DNA of 64,000 nucleotides from Ferdinandcohnia sp036962705 (lineage in GTDB: Bacteria; Bacillota; Bacilli; Bacillales; Bacillaceae_L). The position numbers were made by a program, and so were the translations under genes. Under the pieces are notes generated by a model. The model was given only the letters and a program-made list of their open reading frames with translations, had not been told where the DNA came from and made no database searches. The stretch spans positions 292,661 through 356,660 of the forward strand of contig NZ_JBALOQ010000003.1 in the NCBI RefSeq assembly GCF_036962705.1, read 5' to 3'. Below are positions 50,885 to 60,298 of the stretch, piece after piece. Every line of letters starts with the position of its first letter. Position 1 is the first letter of the stretch.

Positions 50885-52711
50885 CTAAAGCGGTAATTTA
50901 ACGCCAACTGTGGTTCCTGATGTAAGACTACTATTAATAAAAATACCGAATTCATTGCCAAATAAATGCTTAATCCGTTTATGTACATTCATGATGCCAA
51001 TGTGATTTACGGTATCATTTGTGAGGTCACTATTTAAAAGGTTTCTTATTTTTTTAAGTTGCTCCTCATCGATACCAGGTCCTGTATCTGAGATTTTTAT
51101 CACAAAGACGTCCGAATCGAGAATTTCTGAACGTATCGTTATATTTGTATGTCCGTTCTGCGGCTCTAGTCCATGTACAATGCAATTCTCCAAGAGAGGT
51201 TGAAGTGTAAATTTAGCAATCTTTTTTTCTAGCAATTCATTAGGAATATCAAAATGATAAGTAAGTTTCTCCTCGAAACGGTATTTTTGAATCTTTAAAT
51301 ACTTTTCACCTATTAGCAATTCTTGTTTGATTGTCACGGTTGCAGCTTCTTCTTTAATATTGTATCGTAACAGCTGTGCAAGGGATTCCACCATAATCGA
51401 GATATCATCCATATCTCGTTCTAAGGCCATTCCTCTTATTGTGTCCAGTGAATTATATAAAAAGTGCGGGTTAATTTGTGCTTGGAGCATCTTTAATTCT
51501 GTTTCTTTCTGCCTAAGATTCATTTCTATTTCTTTTAATTTGGACGTGTATACCTCATCCATTAAAACATCCAATTTCTCTACCATGTTATTAAAGCCAT
51601 GTGTCAGCATTCCAATCTCATCTTTCGATACAACAGGTACTTTTCCAGTGAAATCGCCTACTTCCACTTTTCTGATGAAGCGATGCAGTCGCTTTAGAGG
51701 CTTAATTAAACTAGTGGCAAGTCCCAAACTCATCAAATAAGCAATGATGATAAAGACGATTGATGTGAAGAAGAGGGTATTTCTGATGGAATTTGCGCCT
51801 TGCATTAATTCCGAATAGTGGATATGTGTAACAAATTGCCAATTTAGAACATCACTTTTACTCCATGTCAAAAAAAGGTCTTCCTTCTTATTCAGAAAAT
51901 AGTGATCGGAAGCATCTATATTTCGCTCAGTAGAACTTGCCATCTCCCCAATCTTTTCGTTATTGGGATGGTACACATATCGACCACTATCATCTAAAAT
52001 ATAAAGATATCCGGAGTGACCCGGTCTTACCCGATTCACAATATCATGCATTCTCCTATAATTTACATCTAAAATTAACATACCAAATGGTTGTAAGTCC
52101 CGAGGGTTTACTAGACGTTTTGCAATGGTAATGACTGGTTCATCTGACTTTGTTACATTCCCCTGTATGCTTGTGGTATCGGGGATACGGCGAACCAGAA
52201 TTCGAGTTTGCCCTTTATTTGGGACGAGATCATACCAATATTCTTTCTGCAATTCTAGTAATGATTGCTTTTGTTCTGTAGCTGCTAAATCAATGGTTTG
52301 TACTTGATCGAGGATGATTGTATAGTTCACGATGTCTGCTCTAGAATATGCAGCATTCTCTAAAATTTTTCGTACTGCAGGAACTGTATCGTCATTCAGG
52401 TGTTGAAATGTATCTGCTTTTAAAAGCCTTATCGTATCAGGGTGATTGATAATCTTTAATGCTTCTATCTCAAAATCTCGTAAATAATCCTCCACATAAA
52501 ATTGAATCTGCTCATTGATTTGACGATTATATTCACTGGCTTCTTCTTGAAGGACTTCTGAAAATCTCGTATAAGATATGAATGTAAAGATGATCATCGG
52601 GAACATAATTAAAATTCCAGAAAATACTGATAATTTTACCGACAATGATTTATCTCTAAGAAAAACTGTTCGATTAAGTCGATTTGAAATTCTCCTCCAT
52701 ACAGATTTCAA
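50885..52711 (-). CDS. Sensor histidine kinase (YesM/LytS-type)
   Basis: Membrane sensor of 608 residues: TM1 near 30-52, an extracytoplasmic Cache-like domain about 55-295, TM2 near 305-325, a HAMP domain (330-385), then a His_kinase domain with QINPHFLYNSLDTIRG carrying the phosphorylated His, and an HATPase domain (DTGPGIDEE). YesM-type kinases with YesN-type regulators control carbohydrate uptake and plant-polysaccharide use in Bacilli. GH105 and DctP genes upstream fit that role. Confidence 0.92.
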   Translation of the reverse strand: MKSVWRRISNRLNRTVFLRDKSLSVKLSVFSGILIMFPMIIFTFISYTRFSEVLQEEASEYNRQINEQIQFYVEDYLRDFEIEALKIINHPDTIRLLKADTFQHLNDDTVPAVRKILENAAYSRADIVNYTIILDQVQTIDLAATEQKQSLLELQKEYWYDLVPNKGQTRILVRRIPDTTSIQGNVTKSDEPVITIAKRLVNPRDLQPFGMLILDVNYRRMHDIVNRVRPGHSGYLYILDDSGRYVYHPNNEKIGEMASSTERNIDASDHYFLNKKEDLFLTWSKSDVLNWQFVTHIHYSELMQGANSIRNTLFFTSIVFIIIAYLMSLGLATSLIKPLKRLHRFIRKVEVGDFTGKVPVVSKDEIGMLTHGFNNMVEKLDVLMDEVYTSKLKEIEMNLRQKETELKMLQAQINPHFLYNSLDTIRGMALERDMDDISIMVESLAQLLRYNIKEEAATVTIKQELLIGEKYLKIQKYRFEEKLTYHFDIPNELLEKKIAKFTLQPLLENCIVHGLEPQNGHTNITIRSEILDSDVFVIKISDTGPGIDEEQLKKIRNLLNSDLTNDTVNHIGIMNVHKRIKHLFGNEFGIFINSSLTSGTTVGVKLPL

Positions 52712-52801
52712 TTAACCAGCCCCACTTTATTATTGAATGAAGGAAAAGAAGAGGCCCATTATGAGTCTCTTCTCATTCTTGACATAATCGTACCATAATT
52801 C

Positions 52802-53845
52802 TTACTTTCGGGCAGCATCAATTGCATCAAGTACTTCTTTAAATTCCTCACGGTGGTTATCAATTACTGGTTTAACTTTTTCCTGCCATGGAGTTAAATC
52901 GTCAACCTCAACAACCGTAGCTCCATCTTTTTTAACCCCTTCTAAAGCTTCTTTTTCATATTTATCCCATTCTGCTCTTTGAAATTCGACAGAATCTAGA
53001 GCAGCCTGTTTAATAAGCTCTTGATCCTCAGCAGATAATTCATCCCAAACCTTTTTGGAAATTAACAACACTTCAGGAACACGTTGGTGTCCATCAAGAA
53101 TATAGTTTGGTGCTACTTCATAGTGTTTTGCCGAGAAGTAGCTTGGGTGGTTATTTTCAGCCCCATCTATAACACCTGTTTGTAAACCACTGTACACTTC
53201 TCCATATGGCATTGGCGTTGCATTTGCTCCTAGCGCATCGATTATTTCCATGTTAATTGTATTTTGTTGGACACGGATCTTTAATCCTTCGACGTCTTCA
53301 ATACTGTTAAGTGGCTTTGAAGAATAGAAGTTTCTAGAGCCTGAGCTATAATAGGCAAGACCCATAAATTTTGATTCCTGTAAGCTCTCAAGCATAGCTG
53401 TTCCCATATCACCATTTAAGAAATTCCATGTATGTTCATCATTATCAAAAATATAAGGAAGACTGAACACCCCAAAATCACTATTAAATTCAGCTAGAGG
53501 ACCACTACTTACCCTCGTGAATTCAATTGCCCCTAATTGTACCTGCTCAATGACCGACTTTTCTTCTCCAAGCTGTGAGGAAGGAAAGACATCAATTTTA
53601 ATACGACCATTACTCCGTTCTTCCACTAATTCTGCAAATTTAATATCTCCTTTTGTGGTTGGGTAATCAATTGGATGGGTTTCTGCTAGTCTAAATTGAT
53701 ATGTTTTTTCTTCTGGCTTATCTCCTTCTTCTTCTCCTTTGGTATTGGAACCAGTCTTGTCTGAACCACCTCCAGAACATGCTGCAAGAACCAACATCGA
53801 AACGAACAACAGTGTTAAAAATCCAATAATCCCTTTTTTCTTCAT
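52802..53845 (-). CDS. TRAP-type solute-binding lipoprotein (DctP family)
   Basis: Extracellular receptor of 347 residues. The signal peptide ends in the lipobox LAAC near residues 19-22, followed by a Gly/Ser- and Glu-rich linker. The DctP fold is indicated by RLAETHPIDYPTTKGDIKFAE, SLPYIFDN, and the conserved Arg in LKIRVQQN that binds a substrate carboxylate. TRAP systems import organic acids such as uronates. No DctQ or DctM membrane gene is nearby, which is unusual. It lies between the GH105 hydrolase and the YesM kinase, and a perfect cre site lies upstream. Confidence 0.88.
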   Translation of the reverse strand: MKKKGIIGFLTLLFVSMLVLAACSGGGSDKTGSNTKGEEEGDKPEEKTYQFRLAETHPIDYPTTKGDIKFAELVEERSNGRIKIDVFPSSQLGEEKSVIEQVQLGAIEFTRVSSGPLAEFNSDFGVFSLPYIFDNDEHTWNFLNGDMGTAMLESLQESKFMGLAYYSSGSRNFYSSKPLNSIEDVEGLKIRVQQNTINMEIIDALGANATPMPYGEVYSGLQTGVIDGAENNHPSYFSAKHYEVAPNYILDGHQRVPEVLLISKKVWDELSAEDQELIKQAALDSVEFQRAEWDKYEKEALEGVKKDGATVVEVDDLTPWQEKVKPVIDNHREEFKEVLDAIDAARK

Positions 53846-54002
53846 AAATCTTAAAACCCCCTTGTTTTTTCATTGATTTGTAGAATAGATTTCCCAGAGT
53901 TAAATCTATGGAACGCATAAAAGTTAAATGCGATTCTACCAGGTAAGAAATAATCAAATTAGGCAACCATGGTCATACTTCTTTTCAAAGTTCAAAGATA
54001 AT

Positions 54003-54016
54003 TGTAAGCGATTTCA
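54003..54016. promoter_or_regulatory. cre site upstream of the DctP gene
   Basis: TGTAAGCGATTTCA fits the CcpA consensus at every fixed position, 158 bases before the dctP start and 70 bases after the GH105 stop. Confidence 0.7.
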
Positions 54017-54085
54017 ACAATAAGATAAGAGGGATACCTGAAACTTAAAGTTCTACGATTCCAGGTATGTTTTTACAGGTTATTA

Positions 54086-55201
54086 TTAATTCTTAACCAA
54101 CTCAGGTATAGATTCTACTGCCACACTAGCCATCATAAAAGTGCCAAGCCCTTTGAAATCATTTGTAGCAACTGGTTCGCTAATATAATACTCAAATGTG
54201 CCATCACGATTGTTCGTTATTCCAAGTCCAGCTGTTTTACAGGTTTGGTGAAGATTGATTTTTCCATTGTCATCTACCTCGATAAAGTTATCAAGAATCC
54301 CTTGATAACCACGTTTTAATGCAGGAAGGAGGCGTTCAGGAAGATACCCTTTTTGAATCCCTTTAGCCATTGCATATATGTACATATTCGAAGAAGAAGA
54401 CTCAAGGTAGTTTCCAGTTCGGTTTACTTGATCAACAACTTGGTACCAAACACCACTTTCTTGGTCTTGATACTCTATAATTGAGACGAGTAGTCCATTT
54501 AGGATCTCAATTAATCGCGCTCTTTCTGGATAATCTTCAGGTAGATAATCTAAAACATCTACAATCCCAACACAATACCAGCCTTGTGCACGTCCCCAAA
54601 AACTTGGTGAATGTCCCTTATGTGGATCCGCCCATATTTGCTCTTTTTTCTCATCCCATCCATGGTAGAAAAGTCCGGTGCTAGCATCACGTGAATGCTT
54701 TGCCAACAAAGTTATTTGGTTAACTACATCTTTGAAAATTTCTGGTTCATTAAAGGTTTTTGCAAATTGAGCGTAGAAAGGAGATGCCATGTATATGCCG
54801 TCTAAAAAACTTTGATACGGAAATATTTGTTTATGCCATAATAGCCCTTCACTTGTTCTAGGGTGTGTTTTAAATTGATTCCGTAATTTCGTAGCTGCCT
54901 TTCTATACCGTTCATCATGTGTCCTGTCATATAATGTAAATAAAAGCCTTCCTGTATTTATATGATCTACACTATAATCTTCAAGCTTATATCCGGCAAT
55001 TTCTCCGTTGTCAGCAATGCGTGGCTTTATGTTGGTTTCTAGATAATCGAAATACTTTTGATCCTTTGTTTTATACCAAATATCTTCAATCCCCTTAAAT
55101 ACCACACCATATTCATGATCCCACTTATCCGACAATTCAGGGTATGATTGAAGAACCAAATCAGCCATTCGGACAGACCATGCTTTATTTTCAGACATCA
55201 C
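54086..55201 (-). CDS. GH105 unsaturated glycosyl hydrolase (YteR/YesR-like)
   Basis: Cytoplasmic alpha6/alpha6-barrel hydrolase of 371 residues that removes the unsaturated uronic acid from disaccharides produced by polysaccharide lyases, typically unsaturated rhamnogalacturonan. SFLDGIYMASPF carries the catalytic Asp134 expected for YteR, with FWGRAQGWYCVG and ESSSSNMYIYAMAKG further along. No signal peptide is seen. Its position before the DctP gene and YesMN pair supports a pectin-fragment utilisation unit. GGAGGAG precedes the ATG. Confidence 0.9.
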   Translation of the reverse strand: MMSENKAWSVRMADLVLQSYPELSDKWDHEYGVVFKGIEDIWYKTKDQKYFDYLETNIKPRIADNGEIAGYKLEDYSVDHINTGRLLFTLYDRTHDERYRKAATKLRNQFKTHPRTSEGLLWHKQIFPYQSFLDGIYMASPFYAQFAKTFNEPEIFKDVVNQITLLAKHSRDASTGLFYHGWDEKKEQIWADPHKGHSPSFWGRAQGWYCVGIVDVLDYLPEDYPERARLIEILNGLLVSIIEYQDQESGVWYQVVDQVNRTGNYLESSSSNMYIYAMAKGIQKGYLPERLLPALKRGYQGILDNFIEVDDNGKINLHQTCKTAGLGITNNRDGTFEYYISEPVATNDFKGLGTFMMASVAVESIPELVKN

Positions 55202-55418
55202 GAATGTTTCTCCTCCTCCAAAAGTAGTAAAACATCTTGTTTTAATAATACATATAATTCTAACTATTTAAAATATGAGTATTTTGACATAAGTTTGTAA
55301 TTTATTGTCCTGCGCTGAAGGAAATCCCCTAATAATTAGGATAGCCTGTTATTGTTTCCAAAAGCTCTCACACAGTTTCATGAAAGGAATACGATAAGGC
55401 AAAAAGGAATAGTGACAT

Positions 55419-56039
55419 ATGCCTATATCATTTCCGGTACGTATAAGGACACAGGCTTACAGATTCGGACCACAGAAAAGAGTCTATTTTCCCCAAGCTT
55501 ATCAAATGAAAAATCAACAACTCCAACATTTGATCAACCAATCAATCTTTCATCAGACGCAAGGATTAATCTCACTGCAGGTCGGAAACATGCCAACTAT
55601 AGTGAAAGAAATGCTAGGTTCATATGAAATCAAAAACAATCAAAGAAAGGTACTAAGTCTGACCCAATCAAACTACACCTATCACGACAAAGCTGCCCAT
55701 GGCATGACTTTTATCCGATCATTAACTTTTGACCTTAAGCGAGGAAGGCGTTGTGACCTCAAGGATCTCTTCAAACCAGGTAGCGATTATGTAAAAAGAT
55801 TGTCCACACTCATTCACGAGCAGATCAAGGAACGAAATATTGAGTTAATCTCCGAATTTACAATGATAAGCCCAAACCAGGAGTTTTATATCGCTGACAA
55901 AACCCTTGTAATCTATTTTCAACTCTATGACCTAACTCCATATGTATTCGGCTTCCCGATGTTCCCAATCTCCGTCTATGACATTCAGGATATCATTGAT
56001 GAAGATGGTCCGCTTGGGAGGTTGGCGACGAATGATTGA
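55419..56039 (+). CDS. DUF3298/DUF4163 domain protein (RsiV C-terminal-like)
   Basis: Protein of 206 residues resembling the extracytoplasmic part of RsiV and PdaC: MPTIVKEMLGSYEIKNNQRK and TFDLKRGRRCDLKDLFKPGSDYVKRL are typical of the domain pair, ending in YFQLYDLTPYVFGFPMF. It has no N-terminal membrane segment or signal peptide in this frame, so it is either cytoplasmic or has lost its N-terminus. AAGGA lies 10 bases before the ATG. Function is unknown; RsiV binds lysozyme through this fold. Confidence 0.75.
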   Translation: MPISFPVRIRTQAYRFGPQKRVYFPQAYQMKNQQLQHLINQSIFHQTQGLISLQVGNMPTIVKEMLGSYEIKNNQRKVLSLTQSNYTYHDKAAHGMTFIRSLTFDLKRGRRCDLKDLFKPGSDYVKRLSTLIHEQIKERNIELISEFTMISPNQEFYIADKTLVIYFQLYDLTPYVFGFPMFPISVYDIQDIIDEDGPLGRLATND

Positions 56040-56148
56040 GGGGGTCACCTTGCCCCTTCCCCCTGCTCTGCTTGACACACTTCCAAATAATGTCCTATTA
56101 TTAGCTAATACATTTAACTCTACATAAGTAGATACGGAGTGAACCTTT

Positions 56149-56742
56149 ATGACAGAAAATAACAAGAATCGTAAGGTTGATGGATTCATAAAAAAGGCAA
56201 AACAATGGAAGGAAGAATATGAGAAGTTAAGAGAAATCATTCTTGACTTTGAGCTAACTGAAGATATTAAATGGATGCATCCATGTTATATGTTTGAGGA
56301 TAAAAACATCGTATTAATGCATGGATTTAAAGACTACTGTGCGCTACTGTTCCATAAAGGTGCCTTGTTAAAGGATCCCCACGGGATATTAATCCAACAA
56401 ACGGAAAATGTACAAGCAGCAAGACAAATCCGTTTCAGCAATGTCCAAGAAATAGTCGAATTGGAACCTATTATTAAAGCCTATATTCGTGAAGCTTTAG
56501 AGGTTGAAAAAGCTGGCTTGAAGGTGGAGCTTAAGAAGACTACGGAATACGAAACACCCGAAGAACTAGAACAAAAATTCGAAGAAATGCCAGTTCTGAA
56601 AACTACTTTCGAAGAATTAACACCAGGTAGACAAAGAGCATATATTCTTTATTTTTCTAGTGCCAAACAAGCAAAAACCCGAGTGGCAAGGATTGAAAAA
56701 TACACGCAACAAATTCTCGATGGAAAAGGATTAAATGATTAG
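56149..56742 (+). CDS. YdeI/OmpD-associated family protein (DUF1801-like)
   Basis: Cytoplasmic protein of 197 residues with an N-terminal YdhG/DUF1801-type domain (WMHPCYMFEDKNIVLMHGFK, FHKGALLKDPHG) and a C-terminal helical YdeI domain (LTPGRQRAYILYFSSAKQAK, TRVARIEKY). The family is widespread and uncharacterised. GGAGTG precedes the ATG. A partial tandem copy of its C-terminal third lies at 57401-57622. Confidence 0.85.
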   Translation: MTENNKNRKVDGFIKKAKQWKEEYEKLREIILDFELTEDIKWMHPCYMFEDKNIVLMHGFKDYCALLFHKGALLKDPHGILIQQTENVQAARQIRFSNVQEIVELEPIIKAYIREALEVEKAGLKVELKKTTEYETPEELEQKFEEMPVLKTTFEELTPGRQRAYILYFSSAKQAKTRVARIEKYTQQILDGKGLND

Positions 56743-56746
56743 GAAA

Positions 56747-56776
56747 AATAAGCTGCTCAAATAAAGGCAGCTTATT
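56747..56776 (+). terminator. Hairpin after the YdeI-family gene
   Basis: Perfect ten-bp stem AATAAGCTGC / GCAGCTTATT with a 10-base loop; the T-run is weak. Confidence 0.6.
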
Positions 56777-56958
56777 ATAATTCTCAAATTCACAACTTCA
56801 TCTTCTACTCACATAAAGCCTTCAAATATCCGAAAAAAACTTCCCAAAACATTCAGTTTTTCACAAAAATCCCCTTTAATATATTTATTTTCCCTGTTAC
56901 TCTTAATCTAGTATCTTGCTGATTTGTTCGTCTCCATAAGAATAAAGGTGGGAAGTTT

Positions 56959-57303
56959 ATGAGGAAAATGATTTTGGTTCTAATTTCGATCTGTCTAGTG
57001 CTTTTATTGGGCTCTGTACTAATTGATGTTGTGAATAAAGATAGGGATATCCTCTTGTATAAAGGAAATGTTTACTCGAATGTAACCGGGCTGGAATGGT
57101 TTGAAAAAGAAAAAGGAAAATTTCAAAAAGGAGAGAAAATGGGAGAAGCGAATAAAGCTTTACTCTTCATGTGGAATTTTTCAGCAAACAAATTACCAAA
57201 AGGGACTGCCTTATATAGTACAAATAATGGGGAAACCGGAATATTTATAGCGGAAACTGTTAATGGAGAGCTCTTATATTATCTGCAGCAGCTTAAGGAA
57301 TAA
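56959..57303 (+). CDS. Hypothetical secreted or membrane-anchored small protein
   Basis: Protein of 114 residues with an N-terminal hydrophobic segment (3-24) and a hydrophilic, lysine-rich remainder. The segment ALYSTNNGETGIFIAETVNGE suggests a beta-rich fold. I do not recognise the family. AAAGGTGGGAAG precedes the ATG at normal spacing. It is inserted between the YdeI gene and its broken copy. Confidence 0.65.
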   Translation: MRKMILVLISICLVLLLGSVLIDVVNKDRDILLYKGNVYSNVTGLEWFEKEKGKFQKGEKMGEANKALLFMWNFSANKLPKGTALYSTNNGETGIFIAETVNGELLYYLQQLKE

Positions 57304-57400
57304 TATATTAACTAAGGTAATGATTACAAAAACAGGCCACTCAATAGGGCGAGTGGCTGATTTTGCATTGTTTTTACTCATATATTTTTTAAGTTTCAGA

Positions 57401-57622
57401 ATTATAAAAGCCTATTTTCGTGAAGCCATAGAGGTTGAAAAAGCCGTCTTGAAGGTGGAGCTTAAGAAGACTACAGAATACGAACCCCCTGAAGAACTAA
57501 CACCATGTCGGCAAAGAGCATATATACTTTATTTTTCAAATGCCAAACAATCCAAAACTAGGCTGTCGCGGATTGAAAACTATATGCAGCAGATTCTCGA
57601 TGGAAAGGGATTAAATGACTAG
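57401..57622 (+). pseudogene. Truncated partial duplicate of the YdeI-family gene
   Basis: Encodes a copy of the last 90 residues of the protein at 56149-56742 (from IIKAYIREA to DGKGLND) but lacks 17 internal codons and has no start of its own. The gap lies between two GAAGAA(C/T)TA repeats of the parent, so slippage deletion is the likely cause. The reading frame is otherwise kept, suggesting a recent event. Confidence 0.8.
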
Positions 57623-57679
57623 TCCATTCGATAGAGAGGCTACCCTTTTTAGAGCAACTTAATCGATCAAATTAAGCCA

Positions 57680-57955
57680 CTAAACTTGGTGAGTTAGTTT
57701 TTGATTAAGGCCATAAGAATGTACCTCTGCTGCCTTGTTTATTACAAGCGATTGAGTTGCTTCCAGCGATAAAGAGGCCTTTTTACCTCGTAAACAAACA
57801 CAGAATTTGGGTCGTCATGAGAAACTTTTACTAGATATATCTCACAGTCAACTAGGTTCTCCATTGTTCTTGCTGCATCTAACAAAATTTCTACTAATGT
57901 TTCTCATTCCCCTTCTTCGGCTATGAGCAAACCAAACAATCCAATTTACTCATTT
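57680..57955 (-). pseudogene. Decayed antibiotic-biosynthesis-monooxygenase (ABM) family gene
   Basis: The minus strand encodes, in broken pieces, GLLIAEEGE, then a TGA stop, then ETLVEILLDAARTMENL, CEIYLVKVSHDDPNSVFVYEV, and after a frame change KASLSLEATQSLVINKAAE. These resemble successive parts of ABM quinol monooxygenases of about 95 residues. A nonsense codon plus an indel disable it. It lies in the spacer before gerXC. Confidence 0.65.
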
Positions 57956-57992
57956 TAATCCCACTACAAACCCAGTGTCCCAGCAATTCCCC

Positions 57993-59186
57993 CTACTCCC
58001 AATTCATCCCAGTCCGCCGGATTGTATAGTCAAATGTCACTTTTATCTCCATGTCTTTGTAAATGTCCGACCATTGTTCATCGGTTTTTACTTCCTCGTC
58101 CCAATACGTTCCGAATTTGGCTCTGATTCTGGCGCCTAGACCAAGGACATCTGACCCGTGCTCCTGTAGCTGCTTGATTAATTCACTGCTCACTTCTTCC
58201 ATTTTTTTATTGGCTGCTTTTTCGATTTGCCTCATTTTGTCGCCACTTAAGGTTACGTCAATTGCTTCCTCAAGAATTGCATCTATTTCTACATGAATTG
58301 TTGCACTCGGTATCCCGTTTTTTACATCGACTTTTATTTTAGAGTTTCGTTCTTGAGTTTGAATCATGTAAACACTCTTATCATCTATAGATACGCTAAT
58401 AGGGTAACCACCTGAGGCTTTCTCTTTCATATCCATATAAGCACCTATTTCAATCGGGGATGTTAGACCAACCATTTTTTCACCTCGAAAATAAGCTATT
58501 CCATCAACCATAATTCGATCATTGTTAATGACTTTTACCCCCGGCAGTACTGGGTCAATCCCTTTATCTAAAACATCTATCCAAAAGTTCCCGAGAAATT
58601 CCCTTGGTAGCTTTCCAAAACGGACCGCATTATCTAATGTATCTGCTAAATAAAGTGCTGGTACTGTTTCAAGTGGTGGTGCTGTTCTCAAAACTTTTGC
58701 CGCATCTTTTTTATTAATTGCCATCCAGGCTGTTCTTCGGACCTCGTAATCACGCTTTAAAAATTCACTTATATCCTTAATACCCTTCTTCGCAACTTCA
58801 TCGGATACCACAATAATCTGTAGATGCCCAAGATATAATTTTTCAGCAAGCTGTTGCTGGAGATTGGACATAGCATCCTTAATCGTATGACCATATGTGT
58901 CTAATAACCACACTGTTTTCTCTGATCCTTGCCCTCCACCTCCTTCAGGGCCAAGCTTAATTTTTCCAGGTAATGCGATTTGAGCAGTAACTTTATAGAA
59001 AATATCTTTTTTCCCTTCTGGAAAATCTCCATCACGATGTGTTACTTCTGCTCTATCATTCCCCTCAGCAAGATCAATTGCAAGTGCCAGTATATTTGCA
59101 CGTTCCTCAAGTTCGTACCTGTCCCAGCATCCTGTTAAAAAAAGAATAAATACAAGAAGGAGCATAAAAACTCGTATCATTTTCAT
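57993..59186 (-). CDS. gerXC: Spore germination lipoprotein, Ger(x)C family
   Basis: C subunit of a germinant receptor, 397 residues, a lipoprotein of the inner spore membrane. The signal peptide ends in LTGC at about residues 16-19, followed by the conserved WDRYELEERA. Later GerAC segments include GHLQIIVVSDEVAKKGI and DFLKRDYEVRR-type sequence near residue 140. Its ATG overlaps the B-subunit stop by 4 bases. The C subunit is needed for receptor assembly; the germinant is unknown. Confidence 0.93.
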   Translation of the reverse strand: MKMIRVFMLLLVFILFLTGCWDRYELEERANILALAIDLAEGNDRAEVTHRDGDFPEGKKDIFYKVTAQIALPGKIKLGPEGGGGQGSEKTVWLLDTYGHTIKDAMSNLQQQLAEKLYLGHLQIIVVSDEVAKKGIKDISEFLKRDYEVRRTAWMAINKKDAAKVLRTAPPLETVPALYLADTLDNAVRFGKLPREFLGNFWIDVLDKGIDPVLPGVKVINNDRIMVDGIAYFRGEKMVGLTSPIEIGAYMDMKEKASGGYPISVSIDDKSVYMIQTQERNSKIKVDVKNGIPSATIHVEIDAILEEAIDVTLSGDKMRQIEKAANKKMEEVSSELIKQLQEHGSDVLGLGARIRAKFGTYWDEEVKTDEQWSDIYKDMEIKVTFDYTIRRTGMNWE

Positions 59187-60298
59187 GCTGAAACTCCTCC
59201 TTTTTTACGCAGCTTTGCAATTACTAAAAGGATCACAGGATATACAATCGTTAACAGAAGGCCATACATTGTTACTAGCAATATATAATCATACATAAGA
59301 TAAATATTTTGTGGAAAAATTGCGATACAAAAAACAACCGGAAAACCTGCTACTGCAATCACCCGGTAATTGTAGTATCGAAAAAGTTCCCCTATTCCGC
59401 GAACAATTATAAAATAATAGGATAGAAGTGTCGTAAAAACACCATATATCCAGGAAATAACCAAAATAGCATCCACCCTTGCTAAAATTTCACCAGGAAC
59501 AGTAATCATTTTACCTAGAATTAATGTTGGCCAATACATTTGAAGAATATCCTCATCTCCAAATACACCGACCGTCATGAACACAATAAAAATGACAATA
59601 AAGCCGGCTATCAAAAGTCCCCAGACTCCACCTTTCAGACATTTTTCTGGTTGTTTCATATAAGGGATGACCATTGTTATAATGAAAAAGCTTAACATCG
59701 ACTGTGTAACCGCAAGACTTCCTTTTAAAAATTCTCTCCAAGTTGGGTCGTTTCCTAAAAATGGAGTAATGTGATATACCTCAATGTCTCCAAAGGCTGG
59801 AAGTAAGACAAGTGCTAATGGAAAAATGATCAACGGCATATAGAAAAAATGGATATAGGCAAAGGTTGAAACATTTTGAAACCCAGTTGTTGCACATAAA
59901 AAAATCATCATAAAGATGGCAATTTGAATGGGTGTAGTTGGTAGAAGTGCGCCTGTTACTACTTCAGCAAATTGTCGTGTTTCAAGGCCCATGATTATGG
60001 TAAAAAATAGAATGATCATTATACTAAAAATACGACCAATAAATTTTCCTAAGATGATTTCGTTGTATGTAATGACGGTATGCTTTGGAAATCTTTTTCC
60101 CAAATACACAATTGCTAAAAGACCGATGAAAGTAATTCCAACTCCAATTATGCTTGCAAATGGAGCACCTATCCCCGCTCCCTTGACAACAAACCTCGGA
60201 AAGGCGAGCATTGCAACACCAAGGATAGAACTGATTACAATGAATGCCAATTGTACCTCTGTAATTTTTTCTCGTTGCTTATCCATTGGAATCACCAT
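59183..60298 (-). CDS. gerXB: Spore germination permease-like protein, GerXB (GerAB) family
   Basis: B subunit of the germinant receptor, about 371 residues, with ten hydrophobic helices of the APC amino-acid transporter fold. It is the probable germinant-binding subunit and part of the ion channel with GerA. Opening KITEVQLAFIVISSILGVAML is family-typical. The frame starts at an ATG lying on the ribosome site; an ATG four codons later, at 60286, is an alternative. It overlaps gerXA by 20 bases. Confidence 0.92.
   Translation of the reverse strand: MVIPMDKQREKITEVQLAFIVISSILGVAMLAFPRFVVKGAGIGAPFASIIGVGITFIGLLAIVYLGKRFPKHTVITYNEIILGKFIGRIFSIMIILFFTIIMGLETRQFAEVVTGALLPTTPIQIAIFMMIFLCATTGFQNVSTFAYIHFFYMPLIIFPLALVLLPAFGDIEVYHITPFLGNDPTWREFLKGSLAVTQSMLSFFIITMVIPYMKQPEKCLKGGVWGLLIAGFIVIFIVFMTVGVFGDEDILQMYWPTLILGKMITVPGEILARVDAILVISWIYGVFTTLLSYYFIIVRGIGELFRYYNYRVIAVAGFPVVFCIAIFPQNIYLMYDYILLVTMYGLLLTIVYPVILLVIAKLRKKGGVSA

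Noticed and set aside
55352..55627. 91-codon frame overlapping the DUF3298 gene
   Set aside because: Different frame from the recognisable domain, no ribosome site; a shadow.
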